NCBI GenBank assembly: GCA_963822905.1 | Contig: CAWGJF010000003.1 | Coordinates: 720,346-784,345 of the forward strand | Length of the DNA: 64,000 nucleotides | Direction of reading: 5' to 3' | From: CAWGJF01 sp963822905 | Lineage (GTDB): Bacteria; Bacteroidota; Ignavibacteria; Ignavibacteriales; Ignavibacteriaceae | Shown: positions 29,439 to 39,673 of the stretch, in pieces | How the letters are laid out: each line of letters opens with the position of its first letter | Position numbering within the stretch: the stretch's first letter is position 1 | The notes under the pieces: model-generated | Database searches by the model: none | The model's input: the letters and a program-made list of their open reading frames with translations, nothing else | What the model was told of the DNA's origin: nothing | Made by a program: the position numbers and the translations under genes

Positions 29439-29632
29439 ACCTAACTATTACTTATCAGGAATTCAGGGGTGCTTTGTTATCCTAATATAAATCTAACCTA
29501 AATGAAAATAATCCATTCAGGAATTAAAATCTTAATTCTCATTCCTAATATCATTCAAATAGATTTTTATTAAGATTAGAGTATACTGTAGTTATCAGGA
29601 TAAGCACTCCCTGTTTATTTATTGCAAACTTC
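29439..29632 (-). repeat. Element T1, 195-bp array-end repeat (attI position)
   Basis: Begins with core ACCTAAC (29439-29445), then ATTACTTATCAGGA. It ends GTTATCAGGATAAGCACTCC ... GCAAACTTCC. It is nearly the same as T2 at 48405-48599. The ends are imperfect inverted repeats (CAGGGGTGCTT... against ...AAGCACTCCCTG), with a second internal pair around AATCTTAAT/ATTAAGAT. On the minus strand it precedes the first cassette and carries two direct TCCTGATAA motifs. Could be an attI-like site, a divergent attC, or a MITE. Confidence 0.75.
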
Positions 29633-29680
29633 CAAATTATTTATTAACAATCCAACAAAAACCCCCAAAACAGCAAAAAT

Positions 29681-29932
29681 CTTTTAGAGTGGCTTTCGTA
29701 AAAATCGGAAAGCAGGTCTAAGCTCTTAGAGTCGTATTCTGAAAAGTCGGAAAGTGGGTCTAAGCCTTTAGAGTCGTATTCCGAAAAGTCGGAAAGGTAG
29801 TCTAAGCCTTTAGAGTTGTATTCTGAAAATCCGGAAAGTGAGCCTAAGCCCTTAGAGTTGCATTCTGAAAATTCCGAAATGGAGTCTAAGCTCTTAGGAC
29901 CCTATTCTGAAAAGTCCGAAAGGGACTTTAAC
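29681..29932 (+). repeat. Six 42-bp tandem repeats with hairpins
   Basis: Six consecutive 42-bp units with substitutions but no length change. Typical unit parts are CTTAGAGTCGTATTCTGAAA and AGTCGGAAAGTGGGTCTAAG. At each junction TCTAA-GCCT-TTAGA can pair (loop GCCT, GCTC or GCCC), and within units TTCCGA-AAAG-TCGGAA or wobble forms can pair. No open frame crosses the array. It sits between element T1 and the first exported-protein gene. Confidence 0.9.
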
Positions 29933-30374
29933 AAAAATAAGCTGAATTTCTAACCCTTTTATGAGAGAGGAATACCATAACTTTATATATAATTAAAGTT
30001 AAACTTGTTAGTTAAAGGAATTATCTTAATATTTAAGGCATCAATTGGTGGCGGTATGTTAAATTCCTTCATTTTCTTATTAAAATACAGATTTATTGCC
30101 CTTACGGATGGGAATTTATATATACAAACATATACCAGCGCCAATTGCAGCATTTCTTTTACTGGTTAGTTCCATAACCGCACAAATTAATCCTCAGAAT
30201 ATTAATAAGTCAATTCAGCAATACTTCACTGGTAAATCTGAACTGAAAATTTGCAACAGGAAATTAAAAGATTTACTAATTAAAAAAATTATTCACCTGG
30301 TTGGTTAGCAAATGCAACATCAAATTTATTCCAATTATTACAAAGTAGAAAAAACAATTCTGGAGAAAATATAA
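29933..30374. other. Intergenic stretch upstream of exported-protein block
   Basis: AT-rich region after the 42-bp array. It contains one weak plus-strand frame at 30108-30308 and probably the promoter of the secretion-tailed gene starting at 30375. GGAGAAAATATAA precedes that ATG and could be its ribosome site. Nothing else recognised. Confidence 0.35.
30108..30308 (+). CDS. Possible small exported peptide
   Basis: 66 aa if started at the ATG at 30108. Residues 1-26 look like a signal peptide (PIAAFLLLVSSITAQ), followed by a short basic helix-prone tail. No family. It could be the leftover 5' end of a deleted secreted gene, since true secreted genes in this block start the same way. Weak evidence. 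Confidence 0.25.
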   Translation: MGIYIYKHIPAPIAAFLLLVSSITAQINPQNINKSIQQYFTGKSELKICNRKLKDLLIKKIIHLVG

Positions 30375-32973
30375 ATGAGTAAATATATACTGTCGTTCTT
30401 TATCAGCAGTGTTTTTTTAATTAATTCATTTGCCCAGGAAATATCCGGGAGTAAGAATTAATTGTGCTCCGTTAGTTCACGCAACCACTGTCGAATTGAT
30501 GCAGCACTGGGCTAATTTTTATCCACCGGGATTTATAAAGAGAAACTATGAATTAGGTCTGCAGGAACCAAACCGTGAAAATCTTCCACAGGCACCGGGT
30601 GCTTTAGAAGTATCTCAATGGCCACCATTGGAAAATAATTATCAAGCCCCTTCCTCTGCACCACAAACATTAGGAATAAGTTTTACAGGTGCGACTTTGG
30701 CTGATGCTTTAGCATTTCCGCCTGATGTGATGGGCGCAGTTGGCCCAACACAATATGTTGTATTTGTGAATGGAAGACTTAGAACGTTTGACAAAACTAC
30801 AGGCGCTGCCGATGGAGTTATTGATGCTGATCCCGATGGATTTTTTAGTTTAGTTACTACTCCTCCCACAGCCAGTGAAATCACATATACATCGGATCCG
30901 AATGTCAGGTATGACAGGTTATCAGGCAGGTGGTTTTTAACAATTGTTGATGTTACAGTAAACTCAAGTACAGGAGCGCTTTCAAGACCAAACAGAATTT
31001 TATTTGCTTGGACTGATGGATCAGTTATTAGTGGGGGAACCACCTGGACATTTACGTATTATCAAAACCCAACCTATTATGATGATTATCCTTCACTAGG
31101 AATTGATGCTGATGCACTTTACATAGGAACAGATCAATTTACAGTAGCAGGTTCATTTGTAAATTGTCGAGGATACGTTTTAAACAAAGCCTCATTCTTT
31201 GGAGGCGGCACCGTGACTGGCACTATCTTTAATAATCTCATTTCCGGTACTACAGGACCTTATGCACCACGAGGTGTTGATAATTATGATCCAAATAATA
31301 CTGGCGCTAGTCGCAGTTGGATATTTTATCGGTGTAAATTATTACAATTTTGAGTACTTTCATTCTTAGAAGAATAACAGATCCTGCTGGTACTCCAACA
31401 ATGTCAGCAAATATTTCTGTTCCCACAACATGTAACAACCAGTTTCCCGATTATAGTTCGTCATCAAGGGAAATAGTAGTACTCCAGCAAGCAATGGAAT
31501 ATCTCGATGCACTGGACGATAGACTTTTTGCAGCGCATTTGAGAAATGGAAGTTTGTGGACTGCACATAATATTGGTGTAAGAGAAATCGGTGTAGCTTC
31601 AACAAACAATGCAAACAGAGATGCTGCAAGATGGTATGAAATCAACAATTTAAATACGACACCAACTGTTAGTTCAAACAGGAACTTTTTATGATAATAG
31701 TGGCAATGCTAGTAATTCAAATCAGACGAAATTATTGGATCCCATCCATCATGGTTTCCGGGCAAGGACACGCAGCACTTGGTTGCAGCATTGCGGGAAC
31801 CAAGTGAAAGAATTAATGCTTTTACAACTGGCAGACTTTCCGGTGATGCATTTAGGTACAATGAGAGATGGACCTGGTGGAAGTACCTTCCCGGGATATA
31901 CAACCACCACAACTAATTATAATCCGCCAAGTGATCCGGGAGGTTCAGGTGGACGCAGATGGGGTGATTATTCATATACATCTTTAGACCCTAATGATGA
32001 TATGACAATGTGGACAGCGCAGGAATTTTGTGATGCTACAAATAGCTGGGGAGTAAGAGTTGTTCAGCTTTTAGCTCCGCCGCCTGTAACGCCAACTACA
32101 GCTGCACCAAATGCTGTTATGCAAAATCTGGCTTCTGTAGATGTTGTAATTACCGGTCCGGTTGTTAATGGTTCAGGATTCTATGATCCGGGAACAGGAT
32201 TTCCAAATCACATTACAGCCTCAATACCTGGAAGTGGTGTATCTGTTACCAGTGTAACTTATAATAGCCCAACCCAGGTAACCTTAAATTTAAATACTAA
32301 TGGTGCAACTGTGGGATTATATCCTGTTACGATTACAAACCCTGATGGACAGAGTGCTACAAGTGCTACAACGATCCTGGAAATTGAAGCTAATCTTCCT
32401 GTAGAACTATCATCATTTACTTCTAAAACTACTAAGACGGGTGTTGAATTATTGTGGAGAACTGAAACAGAAGTAAATAATTATGGTTTTGATATTGAAA
32501 GAGCAACAGCAAATGAACAGTTTGAGAAAATTGGATTTGTAGAAGGAAACGGAAACAGCAATTCACCCAAGGAATATTCCTTTACTGATTCCTATGTAAA
32601 TTACGGGAAATATTCTTACCGACTTAGACAAATAGATAATGACGGGCAATTTGAATATAGTAATGTTATTGAAGTTAATGCCGGAGAAATCCCGGACGAA
32701 TATACTCTTGAGCAGAACTATCCAAATCCATTTAATCCATCAACGATAATCCGGTTTGCATTAACGAAAACACAACATGCTAAACTAAATGTTTATAATG
32801 TTCTTGGTAATAAGCTCCAAACATTATTTGATGGTGTTGCTAAAGAAGGAAAGATTTACGAGCTTGAATTTTCAACAACTGGAATGGGTAAAGAATTATC
32901 AAGCGGAGTTTACTATTACAGGCTGGAAACCGAAAACAAAATTGAAAGCAGGAAAATGCTTTTACTTAAGTAA
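30375..32973 (+). pseudogene. Secretion-tailed exported protein with several frameshifts
   Basis: Signal peptide MSKYILSFFISSVF begins at ATG 30375, but the frame is lost near 30440. It continues in other frames through 30430-31353, a short IGVNYYNF piece, 31350-31694, several shifts near 31690-31840, and 31830-32973. The pieces join into one plausible ~850-aa protein with a D/G/T-rich exported region (GAVGPTQYVVFVNGR, RWFLTIVDVT). A C-terminal adhesion module (LPVELSSFTSKTT... EVNNYGFDIERA) and the tail QNYPNPFNPST...KMLLLK follow. In-frame stops are almost all due to indels. Either a young pseudogene or low-quality consensus. Confidence 0.7.
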
Positions 32974-32995
32974 TCACTCGAAACAGAAAATTTAT

Positions 32996-33018
32996 AAAAG
33001 CCCCTTTGCGGGGCTTTT
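32996..33018 (+). terminator. Rho-independent terminator
   Basis: AAAAGCCCC - TTTGC - GGGGCTTTT followed by more T, about 20 bp after the stop of the secretion-tailed gene. Classical GC stem with T tract. The rest of the ~330-bp gap to the next gene holds no recognised feature. Confidence 0.9.
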
Positions 33019-33306
33019 TTATTTGATAATAAAATTTAAAAATGCGAATCATAGAAATTATTCTTCATTAGATCATTTTTTGAATTTCTCTGTTTTCCGG
33101 TTCATATCTTTATCACTGAGCTTAACCACACTAAATTTTTTCCACTTATCTCCGAATATATGTTAAGTATAATACAGTCGTAGGTATTTAACCTCGATAA
33201 ATATTAATATGAAAAGGTTGCCGGGGGGAGCCTTGATTGTTAAATAGTTCCTTCCTAAAACCTAAAACAATTTATTAATAGAAATTTCATTTTCCTGTAA
33301 GAACAA

Positions 33307-34539
33307 ATGGGGGGAAAATTGATACACAGGTTAATAATATATTTAACTATTATCCTGCTGCCCGGCTTAATAGTTTGTGCTCAGCAGGTTGATAAAGTTA
33401 TTATCTCAGGTTACGGCGGTCAGCACGATGAAGATGTAAAGAATGCTTTTTTAATAGGCTACAGCAGTTATGATAACACTCAATTTGCAGGGGAGGCAAT
33501 ATTATATTCAAATACTCTTCAATCAAGTTTTGATTACGCCGTTGCAAATGATTATGACCTTATCATTCGTTCAACTACCGGACTTACAACCGGGCTCAAC
33601 CTTGCTCCAAACTATCCATCAATAAAACTGGTTATGCCTGCGGGCAGCAATTCCTATTGCCAGGTATTTTTTGGGGATGTAATCAATTCCCCGGTGGTTA
33701 TTACAGGAGCGGGTGAAGATAGTAATCAGACAGGTTACACACTTGAGTTTTTTTCAGTTGACCCGATTACGGGTTCTTATTATTCAAGTTATTCCAATGG
33801 ATATATTGCAGGTCAATTAGCTTATATATCTAATACACTAGATTGTAGTTTTGATTCTGCCCGGGTTCTTGCAAGAGAATATGGTTCGGAAAACGGAACC
33901 TGTGATTTTTACAATGGTTTCGGAAAAGTTGATGTAAATTATATAATTTCAAAAGCACTTCCTGTAGAGCTGACTTCATTTACAGCATTAATTAAAAGAG
34001 ATGGAATACTTCTTAAATGGGTAACCAAAACTGAGGTGAACAATTACGGGTTTGAAATTGAAAGATTGGAAGATTACAAAATTTCAAAATTACAATATTG
34101 GGAAAAAATAGGTTTTGTTGAAGGCAATGGGAACAGCAACTCACCAAAAGAATATACTTTTTCTGATAGAAATTCAGGTTATGGAAAATATTCATACAGG
34201 TTAAAACAAATAGATAACGATGGAAAATTTGAATACAGTAATATTGTTGAAGTGGACGCCGGTGAGATGCCTGCTAATTTCGTATTGGAGCAAAACTATC
34301 CAAATCCGTTTAATCCTTCTACTACAATTAAATTTGGGATGAAAACTTCCGAGTTTACTACGTTAAAAATCTACAATACTATTGGTAAAGAAGTTGCGGA
34401 AATATTTAACGAATTGACAGAGCCGGGATATATTTATGAAATTAAGTTTGATGCTTCAGGATTTCCAAGCGGGTTATATTTTTATTCTCTGAAATCAAAA
34501 ACATATAATTCTACAAAGAAGATGTTGCTACTTAAATAA
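33307..34539 (+). CDS. Secretion-tailed exported protein, possible degenerate S8-like fold
   Basis: 410 aa. N-terminal signal peptide (LIIYLTIILLPGLIVCAQ); a TTG at 33319 after GGGGGG is an alternative start. Residues about 28-215 form an unknown domain. Its pattern (VVITGAGEDSNQ; SNGYIAGQLAYI; NGFGKVDVNYII) recalls subtilisin-like S8 proteins where the catalytic GTSxAxP would lie, but no catalytic triad is visible. Then comes the shared module LPVELTSFTALIK...TEVNNYGFEIERL and the tail QNYPNPFNPST...KMLLLK for type IX-like export and surface attachment. The S8 relationship is only a suspicion. Confidence 0.8.
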   Translation: MGGKLIHRLIIYLTIILLPGLIVCAQQVDKVIISGYGGQHDEDVKNAFLIGYSSYDNTQFAGEAILYSNTLQSSFDYAVANDYDLIIRSTTGLTTGLNLAPNYPSIKLVMPAGSNSYCQVFFGDVINSPVVITGAGEDSNQTGYTLEFFSVDPITGSYYSSYSNGYIAGQLAYISNTLDCSFDSARVLAREYGSENGTCDFYNGFGKVDVNYIISKALPVELTSFTALIKRDGILLKWVTKTEVNNYGFEIERLEDYKISKLQYWEKIGFVEGNGNSNSPKEYTFSDRNSGYGKYSYRLKQIDNDGKFEYSNIVEVDAGEMPANFVLEQNYPNPFNPSTTIKFGMKTSEFTTLKIYNTIGKEVAEIFNELTEPGYIYEIKFDASGFPSGLYFYSLKSKTYNSTKKMLLLK

Positions 34540-34571
34540 TTTTTTAATTTGTTATATCAGATCATTAATCT

Positions 34572-34591
34572 AACCCCGGTTCGCCGGGGTT
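34572..34591 (+). terminator. Terminator, copy 1 of 3
   Basis: AACCCCGG - TTCG - CCGGGGTT followed by TTTTATTT, about 35 bp after the stop. A UUCG-type stable tetraloop. The same 20 bases recur after the two following exported-protein genes. The remaining ~280 bp to the next start shows nothing else. Confidence 0.92.
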
Positions 34592-34872
34592 TTTATTTAA
34601 AACAATACCTGCTAATCACGAAACTTTTAACAATTTTTTAATCAGTATTTCATTAACTTTAATTATTATTAATCTATAGATTATTTTCATTTATAAACCT
34701 AAGAGAACTTTTCAAATTTAGGGGTTTAGCTTTCTGTACAAGCTTCAAGAAAATCTTACAATCAAGTAAAATTATCAAATTTATAATCTCGTTAAACGGA
34801 TTATTTTAAAGCCTTTTCAGGGCATAATTTTTGTCATTTATTAATTTCATTTCCAAACAAACAGGGAACCAA

Positions 34873-37854
34873 TTGAAACGAATTACAACAATCATTGCTT
34901 TTTTAGTAGTATTATTCTGCTCAATCTTATTTGCTCAAAATAAAACAAGTAATAAAATACCTTCACTTTATGAAGACAGTCCAAAAACGTTTAAAGAAAT
35001 ACAAAGTAAAATGGAAGACTACCGGGATTCAAGAAGTCTTAAGAAGGGAGGTATAGTTGATGAAGACGGTGAAGATGGAGGAGCTCCGGGCTGGAGCCTA
35101 TATAAACGCTGGGAATATTATTGGGAACAAAGGGTAAACCTAAAAACAGGAGCATTTCCGACAACCAGTTCGGTTGATGAATATGAAAAATATAAAAGTA
35201 CTCATAACAACCTGAATAAAGTAAATTATAATGAAAGCTGGAGCAATCTAGGAACAAATTCTTCTTTAGGTGGTTATGCCGGTATTGGAAGAATAAATTG
35301 TATAGCATTTCATCCTACTGATCCAAATACATTTTGGGTTGGCAGTCCATCCGGCGGCATCTGGAAAACCACTGTTGGCGGAAATAGCTGGACAATACTA
35401 AATAATAGCGAAACAGTATTAGGTGTGAGTGCAATAGTTGTTGATTATACGGATCCGGATATCATTTATATTGCAACAGGCGATAGAGATAGAGGTAGTA
35501 TGGCTACGCTTAGCGGAGGTCAGTTTGCAGACAATGTTAGCATCGGGGTTCTGAAATCTATAGATGGTGGAGTAACATGGAATACTACTGGATTATCATA
35601 TAGTACAAGTGAAGGAAAGCTAATCACTAGTCTCTTAATGCATCCATCTGATCATACCATACTATTTGCAGCAATGTGGGATGGGAATCCATCAACTTCG
35701 GGTATCTTTAAATCCACTGATGCCGGAGCAACCTGGACTCAAAAGACAAATAATTTATGGATAGATATAGAGTTTAAACCCGGTGATCCGACAATAATGT
35801 ATGCATCAAGCTATGGCTTTGGTTCAACATATATTAATCGATCAACAGATAGTGGTGAAAACTGGGTTATTGATGAAACAGTTCCCGGGGGACGTCGTGG
35901 AGAAATTGCTGTAACTCCGGCTGATCCAACAGTAGTTTATTTAATTTCTGCAAATCCAAGTGGTGGTGTTTTAGGTGTTTATAAATCTACAGACAGCGGT
36001 GTAAGTTTTTTAGTTGTCAATCCTGGCTCACCCGCAGGAATGCTTGGATATTATACTGATGGTTCAGGCGGCTCCGGTGGGCAGGGCTCGTACGACTGGT
36101 GTATCGCAGTTGATCCTTCTGATGCAGATATAGTTTTTATTGGCGGTGTTACTACGTGGAAGTCAATCGATGGTGGTTCTACCTTTACTGCTATTAATAA
36201 TTGGACAACCTCTACTACTTACAATATGCCACCACAGGTAGCTGTTGTACACGCAGATAAACATGTGCTTGCATATCAAAATAGTTCAACTCTTTTTGAA
36301 GGAAATGATGGCGGTATTTATAAAACTACAAATGTTGGGACAACCTGGAATGATTTAACAAATGGAATGGTAATCAGCCAGATTTATAGAATCGGGGTTT
36401 CACAAACAAACACCACAACAGTATTAACAGGTTTGCAGGATAATGGATCAAAGCTATACAACGGGTTCTGGAGTGATGTGACCGGTGGTGATGGGATGGA
36501 ATGCATCGTGGATTATTCTAATTCTAATTATATGTATGCTACTTATGTGCAAGGACAAATTCAAAGAAGTATAAATGGTTCAACATTTCAGAATGGTTAT
36601 ATTACTGCCAATATTCCAGGTGGACAGCCACTTGGTGCCTGGGTAACGCCTTATATTATTGATCCTAATAATAGTGCAACACTTTTTGTGGGATATGACA
36701 GGATCTGGAAAACAACAGACAGGGGTAATACAAGTTCGTGGGCAACTGCTTCACAGGTCTTGAGTTCATCGACTAAATTACGTTCTCTTGCAATTGCACC
36801 TTCTAATTCTGATATTCTTTATACAGCAGATCAAACAAATATGTGGAAGACTACAGATGGTGGTGCAACAAACTGGACTTCAATTACTCTGCCTTCCCTT
36901 TCTAACAGCATTACATACATAGCTGTAAAAGATAATGACCCCAATACTGTCTGGTTTACAGTTGGCGGCTATACTTTAGGCGAAAAAGTTTATGAATCTA
37001 CTGACGGTGGTGCAAACTGGAATAGTATTTCAACCGGTCTCCCTAATCTTCCGATAATGAGTATAGTTTATTACAAGGTTGCAACCGACCGTAATGTTTT
37101 ATTTGTAGGTACCGATGTTGGTGTTTATGTAAAAGACGGATTAAATGATTGGGTTTCATTCAGCAACGGTTTACCGAATGTAGTTGTTTCTGAATTAGAG
37201 GTTCTTTATACAGGAGGTACAAATAAACTTCGGGCAGGCACATTTGGAAGAGGATTGTGGGAAACAGACATTGATGCTGCATTACCTGTTGAACTTTCTT
37301 CTTTTAATGGAAAATATGAAAACGGTACTATCCAGTTAAAATGGACTACGCAGACTGAAGTAAATAATTACGGGTTTGATATTGAAAGAAAAACCAGTAC
37401 ACAAAACAACGAAAGCTGGGAAAAGATTGCATTTGTTAGTGGTAATGGAAACTCAAATACTCCAAAACATTACAGTTTTAATGATGAAGATATTAGTTCC
37501 GGAACGATTTCTTATAGGCTGAAACAAATTGATAATAACGGGCAATTTAAATATTCAACTGTTGTAAGTGTTTTTACTGGTACCATACCTGATAAGTATG
37601 CGCTTGAACAGAATTATCCCAACCCGTTTAATCCTTCAACTAATATCCGGTATTCAGTACCGCGTACAGGAAATGTTAAAATTTCTGTTTTTAATATTAT
37701 TGGTGAAGAAGTTGCAATTCTCGTAGATGAAATAAAAAAAGCTGGTTCATATACTATTAAATTTGATGCATCAGAATTCAATAGCGGTATGTACATTTAC
37801 AGGTTAGAGTCAGGTTCATTTACCGAATCGCATAAAATGTTGCTGATTAAGTAA
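34873..37854 (+). CDS. Large BNR/sortilin-like beta-propeller protein with secretion tail
   Basis: About 993 aa. I prefer the TTG at 34873, which gives the signal peptide MKRITTIIAFLVVLFCSILFAQ after AGGGAA; the frame opens 14 codons earlier at another TTG. The body holds many repeats of the BNR/Asp-box type (SxDxGxTW variants such as STDAGATWTQ, STDSGENWVI, STDGGANWNS). These indicate two seven-bladed propellers like those in sortilin (VPS10) and exported glycoside-binding proteins. The shared module LPVELSSFNGKYEN...EVNNYGFDIERK and tail QNYPNPFNPST...KMLLIK complete it. Surface or secreted; ligand unknown. Confidence 0.88.
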   Translation: MKRITTIIAFLVVLFCSILFAQNKTSNKIPSLYEDSPKTFKEIQSKMEDYRDSRSLKKGGIVDEDGEDGGAPGWSLYKRWEYYWEQRVNLKTGAFPTTSSVDEYEKYKSTHNNLNKVNYNESWSNLGTNSSLGGYAGIGRINCIAFHPTDPNTFWVGSPSGGIWKTTVGGNSWTILNNSETVLGVSAIVVDYTDPDIIYIATGDRDRGSMATLSGGQFADNVSIGVLKSIDGGVTWNTTGLSYSTSEGKLITSLLMHPSDHTILFAAMWDGNPSTSGIFKSTDAGATWTQKTNNLWIDIEFKPGDPTIMYASSYGFGSTYINRSTDSGENWVIDETVPGGRRGEIAVTPADPTVVYLISANPSGGVLGVYKSTDSGVSFLVVNPGSPAGMLGYYTDGSGGSGGQGSYDWCIAVDPSDADIVFIGGVTTWKSIDGGSTFTAINNWTTSTTYNMPPQVAVVHADKHVLAYQNSSTLFEGNDGGIYKTTNVGTTWNDLTNGMVISQIYRIGVSQTNTTTVLTGLQDNGSKLYNGFWSDVTGGDGMECIVDYSNSNYMYATYVQGQIQRSINGSTFQNGYITANIPGGQPLGAWVTPYIIDPNNSATLFVGYDRIWKTTDRGNTSSWATASQVLSSSTKLRSLAIAPSNSDILYTADQTNMWKTTDGGATNWTSITLPSLSNSITYIAVKDNDPNTVWFTVGGYTLGEKVYESTDGGANWNSISTGLPNLPIMSIVYYKVATDRNVLFVGTDVGVYVKDGLNDWVSFSNGLPNVVVSELEVLYTGGTNKLRAGTFGRGLWETDIDAALPVELSSFNGKYENGTIQLKWTTQTEVNNYGFDIERKTSTQNNESWEKIAFVSGNGNSNTPKHYSFNDEDISSGTISYRLKQIDNNGQFKYSTVVSVFTGTIPDKYALEQNYPNPFNPSTNIRYSVPRTGNVKISVFNIIGEEVAILVDEIKKAGSYTIKFDASEFNSGMYIYRLESGSFTESHKMLLIK

Positions 37855-37909
37855 CAGATGTATTACAGATATAACAGATTTTCAAAATCTGTCAATCTTA
37901 TTAATGTTC

Positions 37910-37929
37910 AACCCCGGTTCGCCGGGGTT
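37910..37929 (+). terminator. Terminator, copy 2 of 3
   Basis: Same 20 bases as at 34572 (AACCCCGG - TTCG - CCGGGGTT), followed by TTATTTTT, 55 bp after the stop of the propeller gene. Confidence 0.92.
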
Positions 37930-38057
37930 TTATTTTTCCAAAACCCTTCATTGGCAGCATATTTGCCAATAAAATTTTTTCCTCCTACCCTTAAGTAATT
38001 TCCGTTTTTATCGATAATAAAGTCAAGTTAAGTCTTTATATTAGCAAGAAGGGGAGT

Positions 38058-39413
38058 ATGAAAACCATAACATTTACAAAAATTTTAATCATCTCGATCT
38101 TATCTTTTACATCTTTATCTTTTTCACAGGTTGAACTAATCGATTCATTCAAAGATGGAAATTTTACAACGAATCCGGTATGGACAGGAGATGTTACATA
38201 TTGGCAGGTTGTAACAAAAAGTGATGTTACAAATGGAATTTCAGGTTCATACACGCTAAGATTAAACGGAGTAGGAAATCCAAGAGGAAAAGTCTATTTA
38301 ACTACGCAAAAAGAGTCCTGGGGAACTGAGCAATCCTGGGGATTTTGGATTGGAAGAAGAAACCAGTCTGTAGATAATACAAACCGGAGTTATGTTTGGC
38401 TTTGGGCCGATCAGCCGAGTTTAACAGCACATGGCGTAGACGGATATAGAATCAGGTTTGGTGATGGCAGTGATGTAAATAAAATCGTATTTGAAAAAGT
38501 TGTTAATTCTGTACCCCAGGTATTATTTGTATCTCCGGACTTTGTTCCGACAGGTTTGAAAGATATAGGTTTTGTCTTATGGGTAGTCAGGTTTGAAGAT
38601 TCAAATTGGCAGATATTCACTTCACCTTTACCACAATTTAGCGGAGATGGTGCAGCAGCTACTGTAGTTCCAAGTGTATATACAGCCAGCCAATTCCAGG
38701 GTGAGTTTGTTGATTCAACTTATAAAAATTTTAATAATGGTTATATCGGGGTTATGGCAACATTTACTAATACGCCCGATGCACAGGCAGCGGCTGAATT
38801 TGATCAATTTTATTTTTCAGATCATGCACTTTCTTTGTTGCCGGTTGAACTTTCAACTTTTACTGGAAAGTATGCAAACAATAAAATTGAATTGGAATGG
38901 GAAACAAAAACCGAAGTTAACAATTACGGTTTTGAGGTAGAACGTAAGACGAGAGACGTAAGAAGTGAGACGTGGGAGAATATTGGATTTGTTGAAGGTA
39001 ATGGAAATAGTAATTCTCCAAAGTATTATAACTTTACAGATGACCAGATTACATTCGGAAAAATATCATATCGTTTAAAACAAATTGATAACGATGGTAC
39101 ATTTGCTTACAGCAACATTGTTGAAGTTGAAGCAGGCAATTTCCCTGGTGATTTTGTACTTGATCAGAATTATCCTAACCCGTTTAACCCTTCTACAAGA
39201 ATAAGATTTGCAGTTAATAATGAACAGGAAGTTAAACTGAAAGTTTATAATACAATCGGGTGCCTTGTAGCAACATTATTCAATGGCAAAGCAGATGCAA
39301 ACAGGGTTTATGAAGTTGAATTTAACGGTAAGGAATTTTCAAGCGGGATATACTTTTACAGGTTAGAATCCGGTTCATTTATCGAATCAAACAAGATGTT
39401 GTTGGTAAAATAA
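38058..39413 (+). CDS. Secretion-tailed exported protein, probable lectin-like domain
   Basis: 451 aa with a clean signal peptide ending SLSFSQ. Residues about 25-250 look like a single beta-sandwich of the concanavalin/laminin-G kind (DSFKDGNFTTNPVWTGD, SYTLRLNG, GYRIRFGDG, NNGYIGVMATF). This type is common in surface proteins that bind glycans. The module LPVELSTFTGKYAN...EVNNYGFEVERK and tail QNYPNPFNPSTRIRF...KMLLVK follow. GAAGGGGAGT precedes the ATG. No catalytic residues can be assigned. Confidence 0.85.
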   Translation: MKTITFTKILIISILSFTSLSFSQVELIDSFKDGNFTTNPVWTGDVTYWQVVTKSDVTNGISGSYTLRLNGVGNPRGKVYLTTQKESWGTEQSWGFWIGRRNQSVDNTNRSYVWLWADQPSLTAHGVDGYRIRFGDGSDVNKIVFEKVVNSVPQVLFVSPDFVPTGLKDIGFVLWVVRFEDSNWQIFTSPLPQFSGDGAAATVVPSVYTASQFQGEFVDSTYKNFNNGYIGVMATFTNTPDAQAAAEFDQFYFSDHALSLLPVELSTFTGKYANNKIELEWETKTEVNNYGFEVERKTRDVRSETWENIGFVEGNGNSNSPKYYNFTDDQITFGKISYRLKQIDNDGTFAYSNIVEVEAGNFPGDFVLDQNYPNPFNPSTRIRFAVNNEQEVKLKVYNTIGCLVATLFNGKADANRVYEVEFNGKEFSSGIYFYRLESGSFIESNKMLLVK

Positions 39414-39453
39414 TTTTTCATATGTCCTCATAGAGTAAACAAGCTCTCTCCAT

Positions 39454-39473
39454 AACCCCGGTTCGCCGGGGTT
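39454..39473 (+). terminator. Terminator, copy 3 of 3
   Basis: Third exact copy of AACCCCGG - TTCG - CCGGGGTT with TTATTTTC behind it, 40 bp after the stop. The gap to 39674 contains nothing else recognisable. Confidence 0.92.
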
Positions 39474-39673
39474 TTATTTTCTTTGCTGAATGTTAATTAA
39501 AACGCATAATAAAATTTATTAAATTTACTTAGCTCAAATTAATATGTTGAAGATTACCTGTGGAAGTGCCATATTATTTTAAGAGAATAAATAATTATTA
39601 AGGGATCCTGGAACCAATGCTTTTCCTGAATTCAATCTAATTTCCGGAGAAACGATTAGCCCGGCTCAGAAAT

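Noticed and set aside
29681..29932. CRISPR array
   Set aside because: Units are directly adjacent, 42 bp with changes spread through the whole unit; no constant repeat with variable spacers and no cas genes.
33307..34539. Active subtilisin-like protease
   Set aside because: No Asp/His/Ser catalytic motifs visible; only a loose resemblance near the C-terminal helix region.
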